Part shown: positions 8,819-18,900 of the stretch, piece by piece
How positions within the stretch are numbered: the stretch's first letter is position 1
How the letters are laid out: every line of letters starts with the position of its first letter
DNA from: Haloarcula pellucida
Lineage (GTDB): Archaea > Halobacteriota > Halobacteria > Halobacteriales > Haloarculaceae
Direction: 5' to 3'
DNA: 64,000 nt
Assembly: GCF_014647235.1 (NCBI RefSeq)
Contig: NZ_BMOU01000003.1
Coordinates: forward strand, 372,001 to 436,000
The notes under the pieces: generated by a model
Databases searched by the model: none
What the model was told of the DNA's origin: nothing
What the model saw: the letters and a program-made list of their open reading frames with translations, nothing else
Made by a program: the position numbers and the translations under genes

Positions 8819-9241
8819 CCACGTGGGCGTCGATAGTCGCCAGAGGTAGTCGTTTCTAATATTTCATTATAGGAATAACTCTCGGTTGACTGGTCTATGT
8901 AGGCCTTCGACAACGAGTATACCGGATTATTCAGGGCGGATGTGGCCTTCTCGATAGTATAAGCTAGTCGAAATTTCGATCGTCGCTCCTCGGTGGCAGC
9001 GGTGAGAACCGTGTTCGACTAGGCGGGGGATACTGCACCGCTCGTCACGGTCTGGTCTGCATCCAGTGCCGGGTGAGTGAGGCCGTACTCGGCGACCCTC
9101 GACGACGGCCCACGCAAAGCGCACAGCGAGTCGCGGCAGCGAAGAACACCGGGGCGTTCTGGCCCGCTGACACCGCTAACCGAAACACTACGCTCCACCC
9201 TTGCAGTGGATTTTTCCCGATGGGGAAGTGTCACTCAGAGT
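8819..9241. other. Intergenic region, nothing firm
   Basis: Contains the AT-rich promoter area of phoD (about 8855-8885). A 71-codon minus-strand frame at 9019-9234 has an Arg/Ser-rich composition unlike neighbouring proteins, so I do not call it. No RNA gene or repeat is seen. Confidence 0.5.
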
Positions 9242-9496
9242 GTGTCATCTACGCCGGTCGAAGACGTGCTGACGGCTATCGCGACGGCGAGAGGCGTCGA
9301 GCCGAGCGACCTCGAACTGACGCTCGAAAACTACGTCGCCTGTGATGCGATTACGACGCTGACGAAACATTCCGAAGGGGCTTGGCGACTCTCGTTCGAG
9401 GTACCCGACCACGAGGTGACGCTCACGAGCGACGGCGACATCGTCGTCGACGGAACCGTCGAACGTCGTTGGACCGACGACTCGGCGCGGTTTTGA
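9242..9496 (+). CDS. HalOD1 output-domain protein
   Basis: A short protein of 84 residues that is essentially one HalOD1 domain (halobacterial output domain 1): VEDVLTAIATARGVEPSDLE, then a strand-rich part ending EVTLTSDGDIVVDG. HalOD1 is found alone or fused to receiver domains and is thought to be a signalling output module. The GTG at 9242 is chosen because the domain begins right after it; the longer upstream frame lacks haloarchaeal character. No partner gene is adjacent. Confidence 0.7.
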   Translation: MSSTPVEDVLTAIATARGVEPSDLELTLENYVACDAITTLTKHSEGAWRLSFEVPDHEVTLTSDGDIVVDGTVERRWTDDSARF

Positions 9497-9738
9497 GAAC
9501 GACGTGCCGCCGTCGGAGGCCGTCTGGACACGAGCGTGCCAGTCGTCGGTTACTGCCGCCGCTGTGGCGTGCCGTTGTGACCGCTCTACCGGGTAGGCAT
9601 CGCCTGAACAGATAACGGATGGTTTAGCGGTGGTATCAGAGCCCGTACTATTGTAGCCGGCTACCGGCCCATGCGCATGGTCGCGTCGCCGCCGCAGGTC
9701 GGCCGACGACGCCCGCGAGGACGGCAGGTGACCCGCTC

Positions 9739-12471
9739 GTGAGCGCGGTTCGGGCCGTCGGAGTGCTCGTAGTCTGTCTCGCGATGGTCGCGCCAGTGCT
9801 GTCTGGAACCTCGGCCCCCGTCTCGGACACCGTAGGTGAGACGGCCGGTGGCGCGGCGACGACGGACGCGCCGGTACAGGGCACGTCCGCTGTGCGTCAC
9901 GCAGCTATCGACCCGTCGCTTCGGACCGCGACTGGCGTCGTCGACGTTCGGGTCCGCGTCGCAGACGACGGCGCCGCGCCGACGGGGACTGGCGACGCCG
10001 CCATCGCGAGACTGAAACGTACGAGAGAGCGCACACAGCGACCCGTCGTCGCGTACGCCCGCGCCCACGAGGGGCTGACAGTCGAGAACCGGTTCTGGAT
10101 CGTCAACAGCGTCCTCCTTCGGGCCGACCTCGCACGCGTCGACCTCCCGCGTCTCGCCGCGGTGAGGGGCGTCGTCGGAATCTACCGTCGGCGACCAGAC
10201 CCGGACCGTGGGGCGTCAGCCGATGCCACCACAGCACCGGGGTCGTCGACCGCCGACCGTCAGGCACCGCAGTCGGTGACGACGGCGGCCCGCGAGAGAG
10301 CGGACTCGCAGGCGTCACCGACCGACGTCACGGCAGGCACCGCCTGGCAAGTCACAGCGACGAACGCCACGCGCGTCTGGTCGGCGTACGACACGCGGGG
10401 AAACGGGACCCGCGTCGCAGTCCTCGACAGCGGCGTCGACCCCGCTCACCCCACGCTGGACCTGTACACGACCGACGCGAGCGACCCGACGTATCCCGGG
10501 GGCTGGGCCGAGTTCGACGCGGATGGACGGCGCGTCGACGACTCTAAACCACATCTCGAAGCGGCACACGGACAGGCGACCAGCGGACTCGTCGCGGCCG
10601 GGAACGTAAGCGGGTACGAGCGGATGGGCGTCGCCCCGGAGACGGAGTTACTCCACGGCCTCGTCGACGAGCGCGAATCGGTCGTCGCTGGCATCCAGTG
10701 GGCGCTAGAGAACGACGCCGACGTCGTCAGTATCAGCAGCGTCGTGGACAGTTCGACGGCTCGCTACGCACCGCTCGTTCGGGCTATCTGGCGTGCGGAA
10801 CGGCTGGGGACGGTCGTCGTCGCGGCCGCGGGCAACGACGGGCCCGGCTACGTCCGTTCGCCGGCCACCGTCTACGAGACGGTCGGCGTCGGGGCCACCG
10901 ACGCCGACGGCAACGTGCTGGCGTTCTCGTCGTCCAACCGACGCGCGCTCTTCGAAGGGCCGTACAACCGTGACCGGACGCGGACGGTCCGGTACCCCCG
11001 AAGTTGGCCACTCGCGTACTCGAAGCCGGACGTCGTCGCTCCGGGCCAGGACCTCGTGGTGCCGCGGGGAACCAGTTCCGTCGGGTCGTTCGGCGGAACG
11101 AGCGGTGCCGCACCCCTGACGGCAGGGACGCTCGCACTGATGGAAAGCGCCGCAGGCCGGGAGGTCCACCCGGGCGTCCTCAAGACGGCGCTTCGCTGCT
11201 CGGCGACGCCGCCGGCGGACGCGGCGTCCACGGCCCCGGTTCGCTACGGCGGCGGAATCGTCGACGCCCGCGCCGCGACCGAGCGAGTCGTGGACGGACA
11301 GGGGATCCGCGGGCAGATCGTTACGGCCGACGGCACCCGCATCGCTCCCGCGTCCGTCTCGGTCAGCGACTGCTCGTACTACTCCTCTCACGGGGGCTCG
11401 TACGCGCTCTCGACCGATGCGGGGCGACAGACGGTGACCGTCGACGCGCCGGGCTACCGACCGAAGACCGTCGCCGTCGACGTGCCGCCGGGACGCTACG
11501 TGAACCGGACGATACGGCTCGACCGGGCGGGCCTCGTGGAGCGCTGGAACGACACGTACCCGACGGACTTCACCGCCGACGACGTCGGAACGACGCGGCT
11601 GGTGGTGTCGGAACTGGAGTCGGTTCGCGTCGACGCGGGCGCGAACAACACGGTCCCGTCCGAGAACGTCACCGTCGAGATAGCGTACGACGGCGACCCG
11701 GTCGGGGAGTTGTACGTCCACTCGCGGCTCCGGTTCGGGGAGCGGTACGAACTGCGGGCCCCGCAGACGAACTACGTCCTGCTCCAGACGCGAATCGACG
11801 GCGCGTACGAAGGCCGTCTCGAACTCGACGTCACGCTTCGAGGCGGTGGGTCAGTGGCGACGCGCCGTATCACCGCCCAGTTCTCCGAACCACCGACAGC
11901 GACGGCGACCGAAGCACCGACGGAGTCGTCCACTCCGTCACCGTCGGCGACGGCGACGCAGACGCCAACAGCCACGCCGACTGCGACGTCCACCGATACG
12001 CCCACTGCGACGCAGACCGAGATACCCACCGACACGGCGACGCAGACCGCGACGCTCACCCACACGCCCGCTGCGACGGCGACGCAGACGCCCACCGCGA
12101 CGCCAACGCCGGTCCCCGCCCCAGCGCCCGAACCCCGGCAGGCGCCAGCCCCGGAACCGTCGCCCGAACGGACGGCCGCCTCGACGCCGGTCCCCACACA
12201 GTCGCCGACGACGAGACCGACACGGACGGCTACCGCGACCACGACAGACCGGTCGTCGTCACAGACCACGTCGTCGACAGTCAGCGCGACAGCGACGCGG
12301 CCGCCGACGCGTTCGGAACCGACGACGCCAATGGCGTCGACCCGAACGGTGGACCAGTCGACTACCATCGCGCCCACGACTGGCGAGAGTGGACCGGGCC
12401 TTACGATACCGCTCACCCTGTTCGTACTGCTCGCTGCCGCACTGCTCGCAACGCGCCGACAGTCTCGCTGA
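9739..12471 (+). CDS. Secreted S8 subtilisin-like protease with Thr-rich stalk and C-terminal anchor
   Basis: A 910-residue secreted serine protease. In order: Sec signal peptide (about 1-24); propeptide-like region; subtilase domain with Asp230 (VAVLDSGVD), His277 (AAHGQATSG), Asn366 (AAAGNDG) and Ser455 (GGTSGAAP); a carboxypeptidase-regulatory-like domain (about 525-600); a beta domain; a long Thr/Pro/Ser stalk rich in TAT-QTPTATP-type units, likely glycosylated; and a terminal helix with RR. The tail resembles PGF-CTERM anchors but reads PGL rather than PGF. GTG start; no upstream ATG is in frame. Role: extracellular proteolysis at the cell surface. Confidence 0.88.
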   Translation: MSAVRAVGVLVVCLAMVAPVLSGTSAPVSDTVGETAGGAATTDAPVQGTSAVRHAAIDPSLRTATGVVDVRVRVADDGAAPTGTGDAAIARLKRTRERTQRPVVAYARAHEGLTVENRFWIVNSVLLRADLARVDLPRLAAVRGVVGIYRRRPDPDRGASADATTAPGSSTADRQAPQSVTTAARERADSQASPTDVTAGTAWQVTATNATRVWSAYDTRGNGTRVAVLDSGVDPAHPTLDLYTTDASDPTYPGGWAEFDADGRRVDDSKPHLEAAHGQATSGLVAAGNVSGYERMGVAPETELLHGLVDERESVVAGIQWALENDADVVSISSVVDSSTARYAPLVRAIWRAERLGTVVVAAAGNDGPGYVRSPATVYETVGVGATDADGNVLAFSSSNRRALFEGPYNRDRTRTVRYPRSWPLAYSKPDVVAPGQDLVVPRGTSSVGSFGGTSGAAPLTAGTLALMESAAGREVHPGVLKTALRCSATPPADAASTAPVRYGGGIVDARAATERVVDGQGIRGQIVTADGTRIAPASVSVSDCSYYSSHGGSYALSTDAGRQTVTVDAPGYRPKTVAVDVPPGRYVNRTIRLDRAGLVERWNDTYPTDFTADDVGTTRLVVSELESVRVDAGANNTVPSENVTVEIAYDGDPVGELYVHSRLRFGERYELRAPQTNYVLLQTRIDGAYEGRLELDVTLRGGGSVATRRITAQFSEPPTATATEAPTESSTPSPSATATQTPTATPTATSTDTPTATQTEIPTDTATQTATLTHTPAATATQTPTATPTPVPAPAPEPRQAPAPEPSPERTAASTPVPTQSPTTRPTRTATATTTDRSSSQTTSSTVSATATRPPTRSEPTTPMASTRTVDQSTTIAPTTGESGPGLTIPLTLFVLLAAALLATRRQSR

Positions 12472-12624
12472 GACGGCGCCTGTGTCGTCCACTGCTGACC
12501 GTGGGTCCCCGTCTGGTCGTCTGAAACAGCGGGGACAGCGGGTAGAACGCGATCCGCCCCTGACTGGCGGTAAACTCGTCGAAAGCCACATCCCCAGACC
12601 CCGACGCCCGAGACGGCTGTGGTC

Positions 12625-13047
12625 TCACTCGTCGGTGAGACCAACCTGCTCGAACAGCGCTCGACTGTCGTAGTATATCCGGTGTTCCTGTACCGTTCCG
12701 TCGGCTATCTCGACCGTATCCATGCCTTCGAGTTCGACGCTGTTCCCGGTCGGTGGTATCTCGGCGAACTCGCCCTCGTGGGTGCCGGTCATCGTCCACT
12801 TCGCCATGACCGTCCCGCCGCTCGTGGCCATGTCCTCTATCTCCACGTGGAAGTCCGGAAACCCCTCGCGTAGCTCTCGGAGGTACGTCTCGAAGGCGTC
12901 TCGACCACGGACGGTCTCCGGATAGCCCGGGTCGTGGAGCACGAACGAGTCGGCGGCGAGCGTCGGTATCTCCGCGTAGTTGCCCTCGTTCCACAGGCGC
13001 TCGTAATCTCGTATTAGGTTCTCGACTTCTGCTGTTACTTCTGGCAT
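12625..13047 (-). CDS. SnoaL-like/ester cyclase family protein
   Basis: A 140-residue NTF2-fold protein beginning MPEVTAEVENLIRDYERLWN. It shows the SnoaL-polyketide-cyclase-like pattern LAADSFVLHDPGYPETVRGR and WTMTGTHEGEFAEIPPTG, seen in the ester cyclase family. The ATG at 13047 is chosen because the domain starts there. These proteins bind or cyclise small hydrophobic substrates, or act as predicted isomerases; the substrate is unknown. Stands alone. Confidence 0.8.
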   Translation of the reverse strand: MPEVTAEVENLIRDYERLWNEGNYAEIPTLAADSFVLHDPGYPETVRGRDAFETYLRELREGFPDFHVEIEDMATSGGTVMAKWTMTGTHEGEFAEIPPTGNSVELEGMDTVEIADGTVQEHRIYYDSRALFEQVGLTDE

Positions 13048-13215
13048 TGTCTCTCCCCCGTGAACGTTCACCCATCCGCGTCCCACGTCCCTCGACAGTA
13101 CAGAACGTTCGTCCGTGACGTCGGCGACGAACGTGTTAAGTATTAGCAAGGTATTCCCGCTCGCGGGTGAGTAGGGTTCGATAGACGCGAAAAACGGGGA
13201 CCGAGCGTCGACGGC

Positions 13216-13509
13216 TCAAGGCAGGTTCGCGACGAGGTCGCGGTAGTCGTCTTCCGGCCAGGCTTTCAGCGTCTCCGAACTGACCGCGCCGGACTGCCCG
13301 ATTCGGAGGAGCGCCTTGGCCGCGGCGTCGTCGTCCGGGAACTCCGTGACGGTGACGAGGTCGTGTGCTCCCATCGTGAGGTAGAACGCCTGCAGTTCGC
13401 CCCCCACGGAGTCGACGAGTTCGATGGCGCTGTCGAGGCGGTCCGGGCTATCGTCGATGTTCTCGATGCCGTGCTGGGTGTAGTCCCAGAGTGTGATGTA
13501 GGTTGGCAT
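13216..13509 (-). CDS. GYD domain protein
   Basis: A 97-residue ferredoxin-like fold protein of the GYD family: MPTYITLWDYTQHGIENID...LVDSVGGELQAFYLTMGAHDLVTVTEFPDD. This short, ubiquitous family has no assigned activity; some relatives fold like dimeric alpha-beta-barrel oxidoreductases. The start at ATG 13509 gives the canonical family length; the longer frame upstream is a shadow of the glucosidase gene. Confidence 0.85.
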   Translation of the reverse strand: MPTYITLWDYTQHGIENIDDSPDRLDSAIELVDSVGGELQAFYLTMGAHDLVTVTEFPDDDAAAKALLRIGQSGAVSSETLKAWPEDDYRDLVANLP

Positions 13510-13727
13510 AGGGTCCTCGCGTCCTTCCGACGCCGCCGACGACACCGACGACACCACGCAGAACGCCGTTAGACATTCGCCTCCAGCCACGTTAACAGTC
13601 GGTACATAGTGGGTCGCTCGGGCGCTAAGAGCGGCGTACCCCAGTATCACCTGCGACCGATCACAGTCGCGGCTCCGTTCGCGCCCGGCGAGGACACGAG
13701 CGGTCGTGTCCGCGGTGGGTGAACCGC

Positions 13728-15431
13728 TTAGAGTTCGACCACGACGGCCTCGTACGGGCGGTAGTCGCGTCGAACGCCGCGGGCCGACGCGTCGTCGTAG
13801 TTCGAAATCAGCACGCTGGACGCCGAGACGTCGATATCCTCGGGTTCGAACGCCGCCGGATCTGCCGACCAATTGAGCACCACGAGGACCGCCTCGTCGT
13901 CGAGCGTCCGGGTGTAGGCGTACAGTTGCTCGTCGTCGGGACACAACAGGTCGTAGTCGCCGTAGACGAGTACGTCGGCGTCGTGTCTGCGGTCGATGAG
14001 GCGGCGGTAGTAGTGCCAAATAGAGTCCTCGTCGGCGATCGCGTCCGCGACGTTGACCTCGGTGTAATCGTCGTTGACGGCGAACCACGGGTCGCCGTCG
14101 GTGAAGCCGGCGTTCTCGGTGTCGTCCCACTGCATCGGCGTCCGCGCGTGGTCGCGACTCACGTAGTTTACGAACTCACGGACCTCCGCGTAGGAGTCGA
14201 CGGTGCCGGCAGCGAGGAGGTCCTCGATAGCGCCGACCGTCTGTGGGTCGTCGAGGTCGGCCAGACCGTCGAACTCGGCGTTCGTCATCCCGATTTCCTC
14301 GCCCTGATAGACGAACGGGGTGCCACGCGAGGTCAGCAGGAACGTCGCGAGGAGTTTCGCGCTCTCGGTACGGTACTCGCCGTCGTCGCCGAACCGCGAG
14401 ACGATTCGAGGCTGGTCGTGGTTGCCCAGATACGGCGCGTTCCAGCCGTCACCGAGGTCCCGTTGCCAGCGGGACATGATCTCCTTGAACGCTGGGAGAC
14501 TCCACTCGCCCCAGCCCTCCGGGTCCCACCGACCGCCGGGGCCGGCGTCGACGCCCATGTGTTCGAAGTGGACGATCATGTCTAGCCCGTCGCCGCTCTC
14601 GCCGAGGTACTCTCGGGCCAGTTCGACGCTCGTATCGTTCATCTCGGCGACGGTCATCACGTCGTAGTTCGAGAACGTTCGCTCGTAGAGTTCGCGTAGA
14701 TACTCGTGTACGCGCGGGCCGTGGCTGAACTGCTCGACGCCGGTCGGCGACCGCCCAGACGCGCCGTCCGGCAGGCCCTCTGGCTTCGAGATGTAGTTGC
14801 TGGCGTCGATGCGGAAGCCGTCGATGCCCTTCTCTAGCCACCACTCGACGAGCGACGCGATCTCGTCCCGAACGTCGGCGTTGCGCCAGTTCAGGTCCGG
14901 TTGCTTCTCGTCGAAGAGGTGGAGGTACCACTGCTCTCGAACCTCGTCGTAGGTCCACGCCGACCCGCCCATGAACGACCCCCAGTTGTTCGGCGGCTCG
15001 TCCGGCGAGCCGTCACGCCAGTAGTAGTAGTCCTCGTAACCGTCTTCGCGCCGTCGGGACCGCTGGAACCACTCGTGTTCGTCGGAGGTGTGGTTGACCA
15101 CGAGGTCCATGAGCAGGCGCATCTCTCGCTCGTGGAGGGCGTCGAGCAGTGTCTCCCAGTCGGCCATCGTTCCGAACTCGTCCATGATGGCTCGGTAGTC
15201 GCTGATGTCGTAGCCGTTGTCGGCGTTCGGCGACTCGTACACCGGACACAACCAGACGACGTCGACACCGAGGTCGTCGAGGTACTCGACTTTCGCGGTG
15301 ACTCCGGGCAGGTCACCGACACCGTCGCCGTCGCTGTCGTAGAAGCTCCGCGGATACACCTGATAGACGACCGCTTCCTTCCACCACTGACGGTCGCGGT
15401 CGGTCGTGGCCGTCACGCTTCGCCGAGTCAT
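13728..15431 (-). CDS. GH13 alpha-glucosidase / oligo-1,6-glucosidase
   Basis: A cytoplasmic GH13 hydrolase of about 567 residues. It begins near WWKEAVVYQVYPRSFYDSDG, with conserved motifs DLVVNHTSDEHEWF (region I), GFRIDASNYIS (nucleophile Asp), MTVAEMND (acid/base Glu) and YLGNHDQPR (transition-state Asp). The domain order and length match oligo-1,6-glucosidase/maltase of the GH13_31-like type, which cleaves maltose, isomaltose or sucrose from the non-reducing end. ATG 15431 is preferred; an upstream start at 15455 adds eight residues. Monocistronic. Confidence 0.9.
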   Translation of the reverse strand: MTRRSVTATTDRDRQWWKEAVVYQVYPRSFYDSDGDGVGDLPGVTAKVEYLDDLGVDVVWLCPVYESPNADNGYDISDYRAIMDEFGTMADWETLLDALHEREMRLLMDLVVNHTSDEHEWFQRSRRREDGYEDYYYWRDGSPDEPPNNWGSFMGGSAWTYDEVREQWYLHLFDEKQPDLNWRNADVRDEIASLVEWWLEKGIDGFRIDASNYISKPEGLPDGASGRSPTGVEQFSHGPRVHEYLRELYERTFSNYDVMTVAEMNDTSVELAREYLGESGDGLDMIVHFEHMGVDAGPGGRWDPEGWGEWSLPAFKEIMSRWQRDLGDGWNAPYLGNHDQPRIVSRFGDDGEYRTESAKLLATFLLTSRGTPFVYQGEEIGMTNAEFDGLADLDDPQTVGAIEDLLAAGTVDSYAEVREFVNYVSRDHARTPMQWDDTENAGFTDGDPWFAVNDDYTEVNVADAIADEDSIWHYYRRLIDRRHDADVLVYGDYDLLCPDDEQLYAYTRTLDDEAVLVVLNWSADPAAFEPEDIDVSASSVLISNYDDASARGVRRDYRPYEAVVVEL

Positions 15432-15991
15432 ACCCGAAGGAACGGCGACTGCCACCGTAGTGTTTTCTCACACCGGACCTCGGAACGTATAGCGTGACCG
15501 ACCTCCGCGGTCGAGCAGCCTCACCGGTAGAGAGTATCGTCGGCTTGTCGTCGCCTCGGGGTCTCTACTCGCTGACAACACCCGCGGCTAAAATTTGTCC
15601 GCGGCGCGGTCACGAAACGACCGCCCGGTAGTTCGGAGTAACACGAAGTTTCTCGACCACGTGAGACGCCGTGCCAACAGCACACTCGGATCGGTAGCTC
15701 GGCGCGAATTACAGTTTCCCTCGTGAGTAACTGCCGGTCGGCGGACCGGTCGCCGGTCGAAGCCGGGGTCGGGAACCGAGGCTCTCTCGCGCCGCTGTCA
15801 AATCCGGTAATTCCGTCTTACCGGGTCGCTCACGGTTCGATGGCGCGGCTTACGGGTTGTCTGGTCAAATAAAGGACGTAATACAAAGTGTACTGTCGCG
15901 ATTGGTCATCCCAGTCGATGGCACGCACATCTCGACGTCGACAAAGACCGTGTGCGCTGCAGAGAGCGTTCGGCGGTCCGTTCTCGGGACG
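15432..15991. other. Long intergenic region before the repeat surface protein
   Basis: About 560 bases with no convincing gene. The frame of the next gene is open back to 15857, but the codons before 15992 do not encode haloarchaeal-like sequence. TATA-like stretches occur around 15590 and 15868. Nothing else is seen. Confidence 0.5.
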
Positions 15992-18900
15992 ATGAGGCGC
16001 GTCCTCGTCTTGGCGCTCGTCGTTTCGCTGGTGTCGGCCCCAGCGGCACTGGCGACCGCCTCGACTACCGCCGCATCGGTGTCGGCCGGAACGGACGGCG
16101 GTGACGACGGGTACGACGACGGAGACGACGACCACGACCACGACGGAGACGACGACGGGGACGACGACCACGACGGCGGTAACGGCCGCGACACCGACGA
16201 GACGGCCGAGACAGCGAGGTTCCGTCTGGTCGACGTCGACAGGGACCTGCAGGTCGGCGAGAACGGAACCGTGTCGGTGAAACTGGAAAACGAGGGTCCC
16301 GGTGACCTCACGGACGCGACGGTCGTCTTGCAGTCGTCGAACCCGGAGATTCGGGTCGGTACCGGTCCCAACGGAAGCCGGTTCGTCGGCGACTGGGAGG
16401 ACGGCGAGAAGCAGCGAGTCGAGTTCGGCGTCACCGCGACAGCGGCCGCCCGGTCCCAGAAGTATCCGCTCACGGTGACCGTCCGGTACACCAACCCGAG
16501 CGGGAACGCCACACGGTCGGCCCCGCTGTCCTTCGGTATCAGGCCCGAAAGGGCACAGCGGTTCTCGATAGACGACGTGGACGGATCACTGCGGGCCGGC
16601 GACGACGGCGACATCGAGGTCACCGTCGAGAACGACGGTCCTCGCGACGTCGAGAACGCCGTACTCGTCGTCCGCGAGACGGCGGCGGGCGTCACCGCCC
16701 TCAAGTCCGAAGTCGCACTCGGCGAGTTCGACGACGACGAGTCGGAGACCGTCGAGCTACCGTTCCGGGTCGCGAGGACGGCCAAGCCGACCAAGCGGCA
16801 GTTCGAGTTCACGGTACTGTACACGACGGCGGACGGCAACCGACGGGATAGCGGGCCGCTGTTCGCCCGAGTCAAGATTCGCGACCGGCAGGACGTCGTC
16901 GCCGTCGAGGACGTCGACTCGGACGCACAGGTCGGAGCGAGGGGGACGGTCGAGGTGACGCTAGAAAACGAGGGTGACGACGAGTTGACCGACGCCAGAG
17001 TGACGTTCTCGTCGCTGGACCCCGGGTTCCGCTTCGGGACCGCGCGCAACACGTCGCGGTTCGTCGCCGAGTGGGACGCCGGCGAGGAGCGGACCTTCGA
17101 CCTGACGGCGCGGTTCGCGAACGACACGGTGACCGACGAGTACCCCGTGTCGGTCACGACCAGATACACCGACGAAGACGGCGACGAGCGAGTCGCCGAC
17201 GACGTGCAGTTCGGCGTCGAACCCGACGACGAGCAGTCGTTCGAGGTCGACGACGTCGAGGGCGACCTCAGGGTCGGAGACGACGGAACGCTCGAGGGGA
17301 CCGTCGAGAACGACGGGCCGAGAGACGTCGAGGACGCAGTGTTGGTCGTCCGGTCGCCCGAGGACGGCGTGACCCCGCTGAAGACGCAGGTCCCGCTGGG
17401 CGACTTCGAAGACGGCGAATCGGTCGACTTCGAGTTCCCGTTCCGCATCGCGGACACCGTCGAACCGACCGAGCGGCAGTTCGAGTTCGCCGTGCGCTAT
17501 ACGAACGCGGAGGGCGAGCGACGGACGAGCGACCCGCTGTTCGCGACGGCCTCGATTCGCGAGGAAGTCGACGTCGTCGAAGTCGTCGACGTCGACTCGA
17601 ACGCACAGGTCGGTGACAGAGGGACGGTGGCGGTGACGCTGGTCAACGACGGCGAGGAGGACCTGACGGACGCCCGAGTGACGTTCACCGCTACGGACCG
17701 CGCGTTCAGATTCGGGAACGCGTCGAACACGTCGCGGTTCGTCCCCGAGTGGGACGCCGGCGAGGAGCGGACCTTCGACCTGACGGCGCGGTTCGGCGCG
17801 GACGCCGCGACGGACGAGTATCCAGTGCTGGTCACGACGAGATACACCGACGAAGACGGCGATACGGAGGTCGCCGACGACGTACAGTTCGGGGTCACAC
17901 CGGAGGCCGAACAGCGGTTCGACGTCGACGCGCGAGCGGCGAACCTCCGCGTCGGGCGCGACGGGAGCATCAAGGGCGTCGTGGAAAACGACGGCCCGCA
18001 GGGCGCTAACTCGGCTGTCCTCCGGGTCATCACGCCGAACGAGGACATCGTCGCGCTCGAATCGGAGTACGTCCTCGGGAACTTCGACAGCGGCGACCGG
18101 GCGTTCTTCCAGTTCCCGATCCGCGTCCTCGACAGCGCGCGGCCGGGCCGCAAGCAGTTCGAGTTCGTGGTCGAGTACCGCAATCAGGACGGCGACGTCG
18201 TCGAGAGTAAGCGCCTCCCGGCACGGTACGACGTCGTCGCCGAGGCGGGGCAGTTCCAGATTCTCGACGTCGACACAGACGTGCAGGTCGGCGAGGACGG
18301 GACGGTCGCGCTCAGGATGCGCAACGTCGGCACAGAGGACATCACGAACGCCGTGGTTCAGTTAGAGTCGGTCAGCGGGGACCTGACGGTGGGTGCAGCG
18401 GGCGGGCGGAACGGGAGTCGCGCCGTCGGCCGGTGGGACGCCGGCGAGCGACGGACAGTCCGGTTTCAGGTCTCCGCACCCACCGACGCGGCCCCGCAGG
18501 AGTACCCGTTCGACGTGCGCGTCGCCTACGAGGACGAAGACGGCGACCGACAGCGGTCGGACCCCATCGCTCTGGCGCTCACACCGGCGCCCGAACAGGC
18601 GTTCGCTGTCCGAGACGTCACCGGCGACCTCGAGGTCGGTGCCGAGCGAGACCTCACGGGACGTGTCGTCAACGACGGCCCCCGCGACGTCGAGGACGTG
18701 GTCGTCGAGGTCACGTCGACGACGGAGTCGCTGGTGCCACAGGAGACCGAGTACGCCGTCGGCAACCTGTCGGCCGACGAGGCCGCCGAGTTCCGACTCC
18801 CGGTCCGCATCCCGTCGGACGCCGAGGCTATCCCGAGACAGGTCCAGTTCGTCGTTCGCTACACCAACGCCGACGGGGACCGCCGCGAGAGCAAGCGCCT

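Noticed and set aside
7103-8836. A 577-codon plus-strand ORF over phoD
   Set aside because: Val/Arg-rich shadow of PhoD, whose Tat signal and metal motifs are unambiguous on the other strand.
9019-9234. 71-codon minus-strand ORF between phoD and the HalOD1 gene
   Set aside because: Composition is Arg/Ser-rich rather than acidic and there is no recognisable motif.
15865-17457. A 530-codon minus-strand ORF antisense to the repeat surface protein
   Set aside because: Ser/Thr/Arg-rich with no domain; it is the usual long antisense frame of GC-rich repeat DNA.
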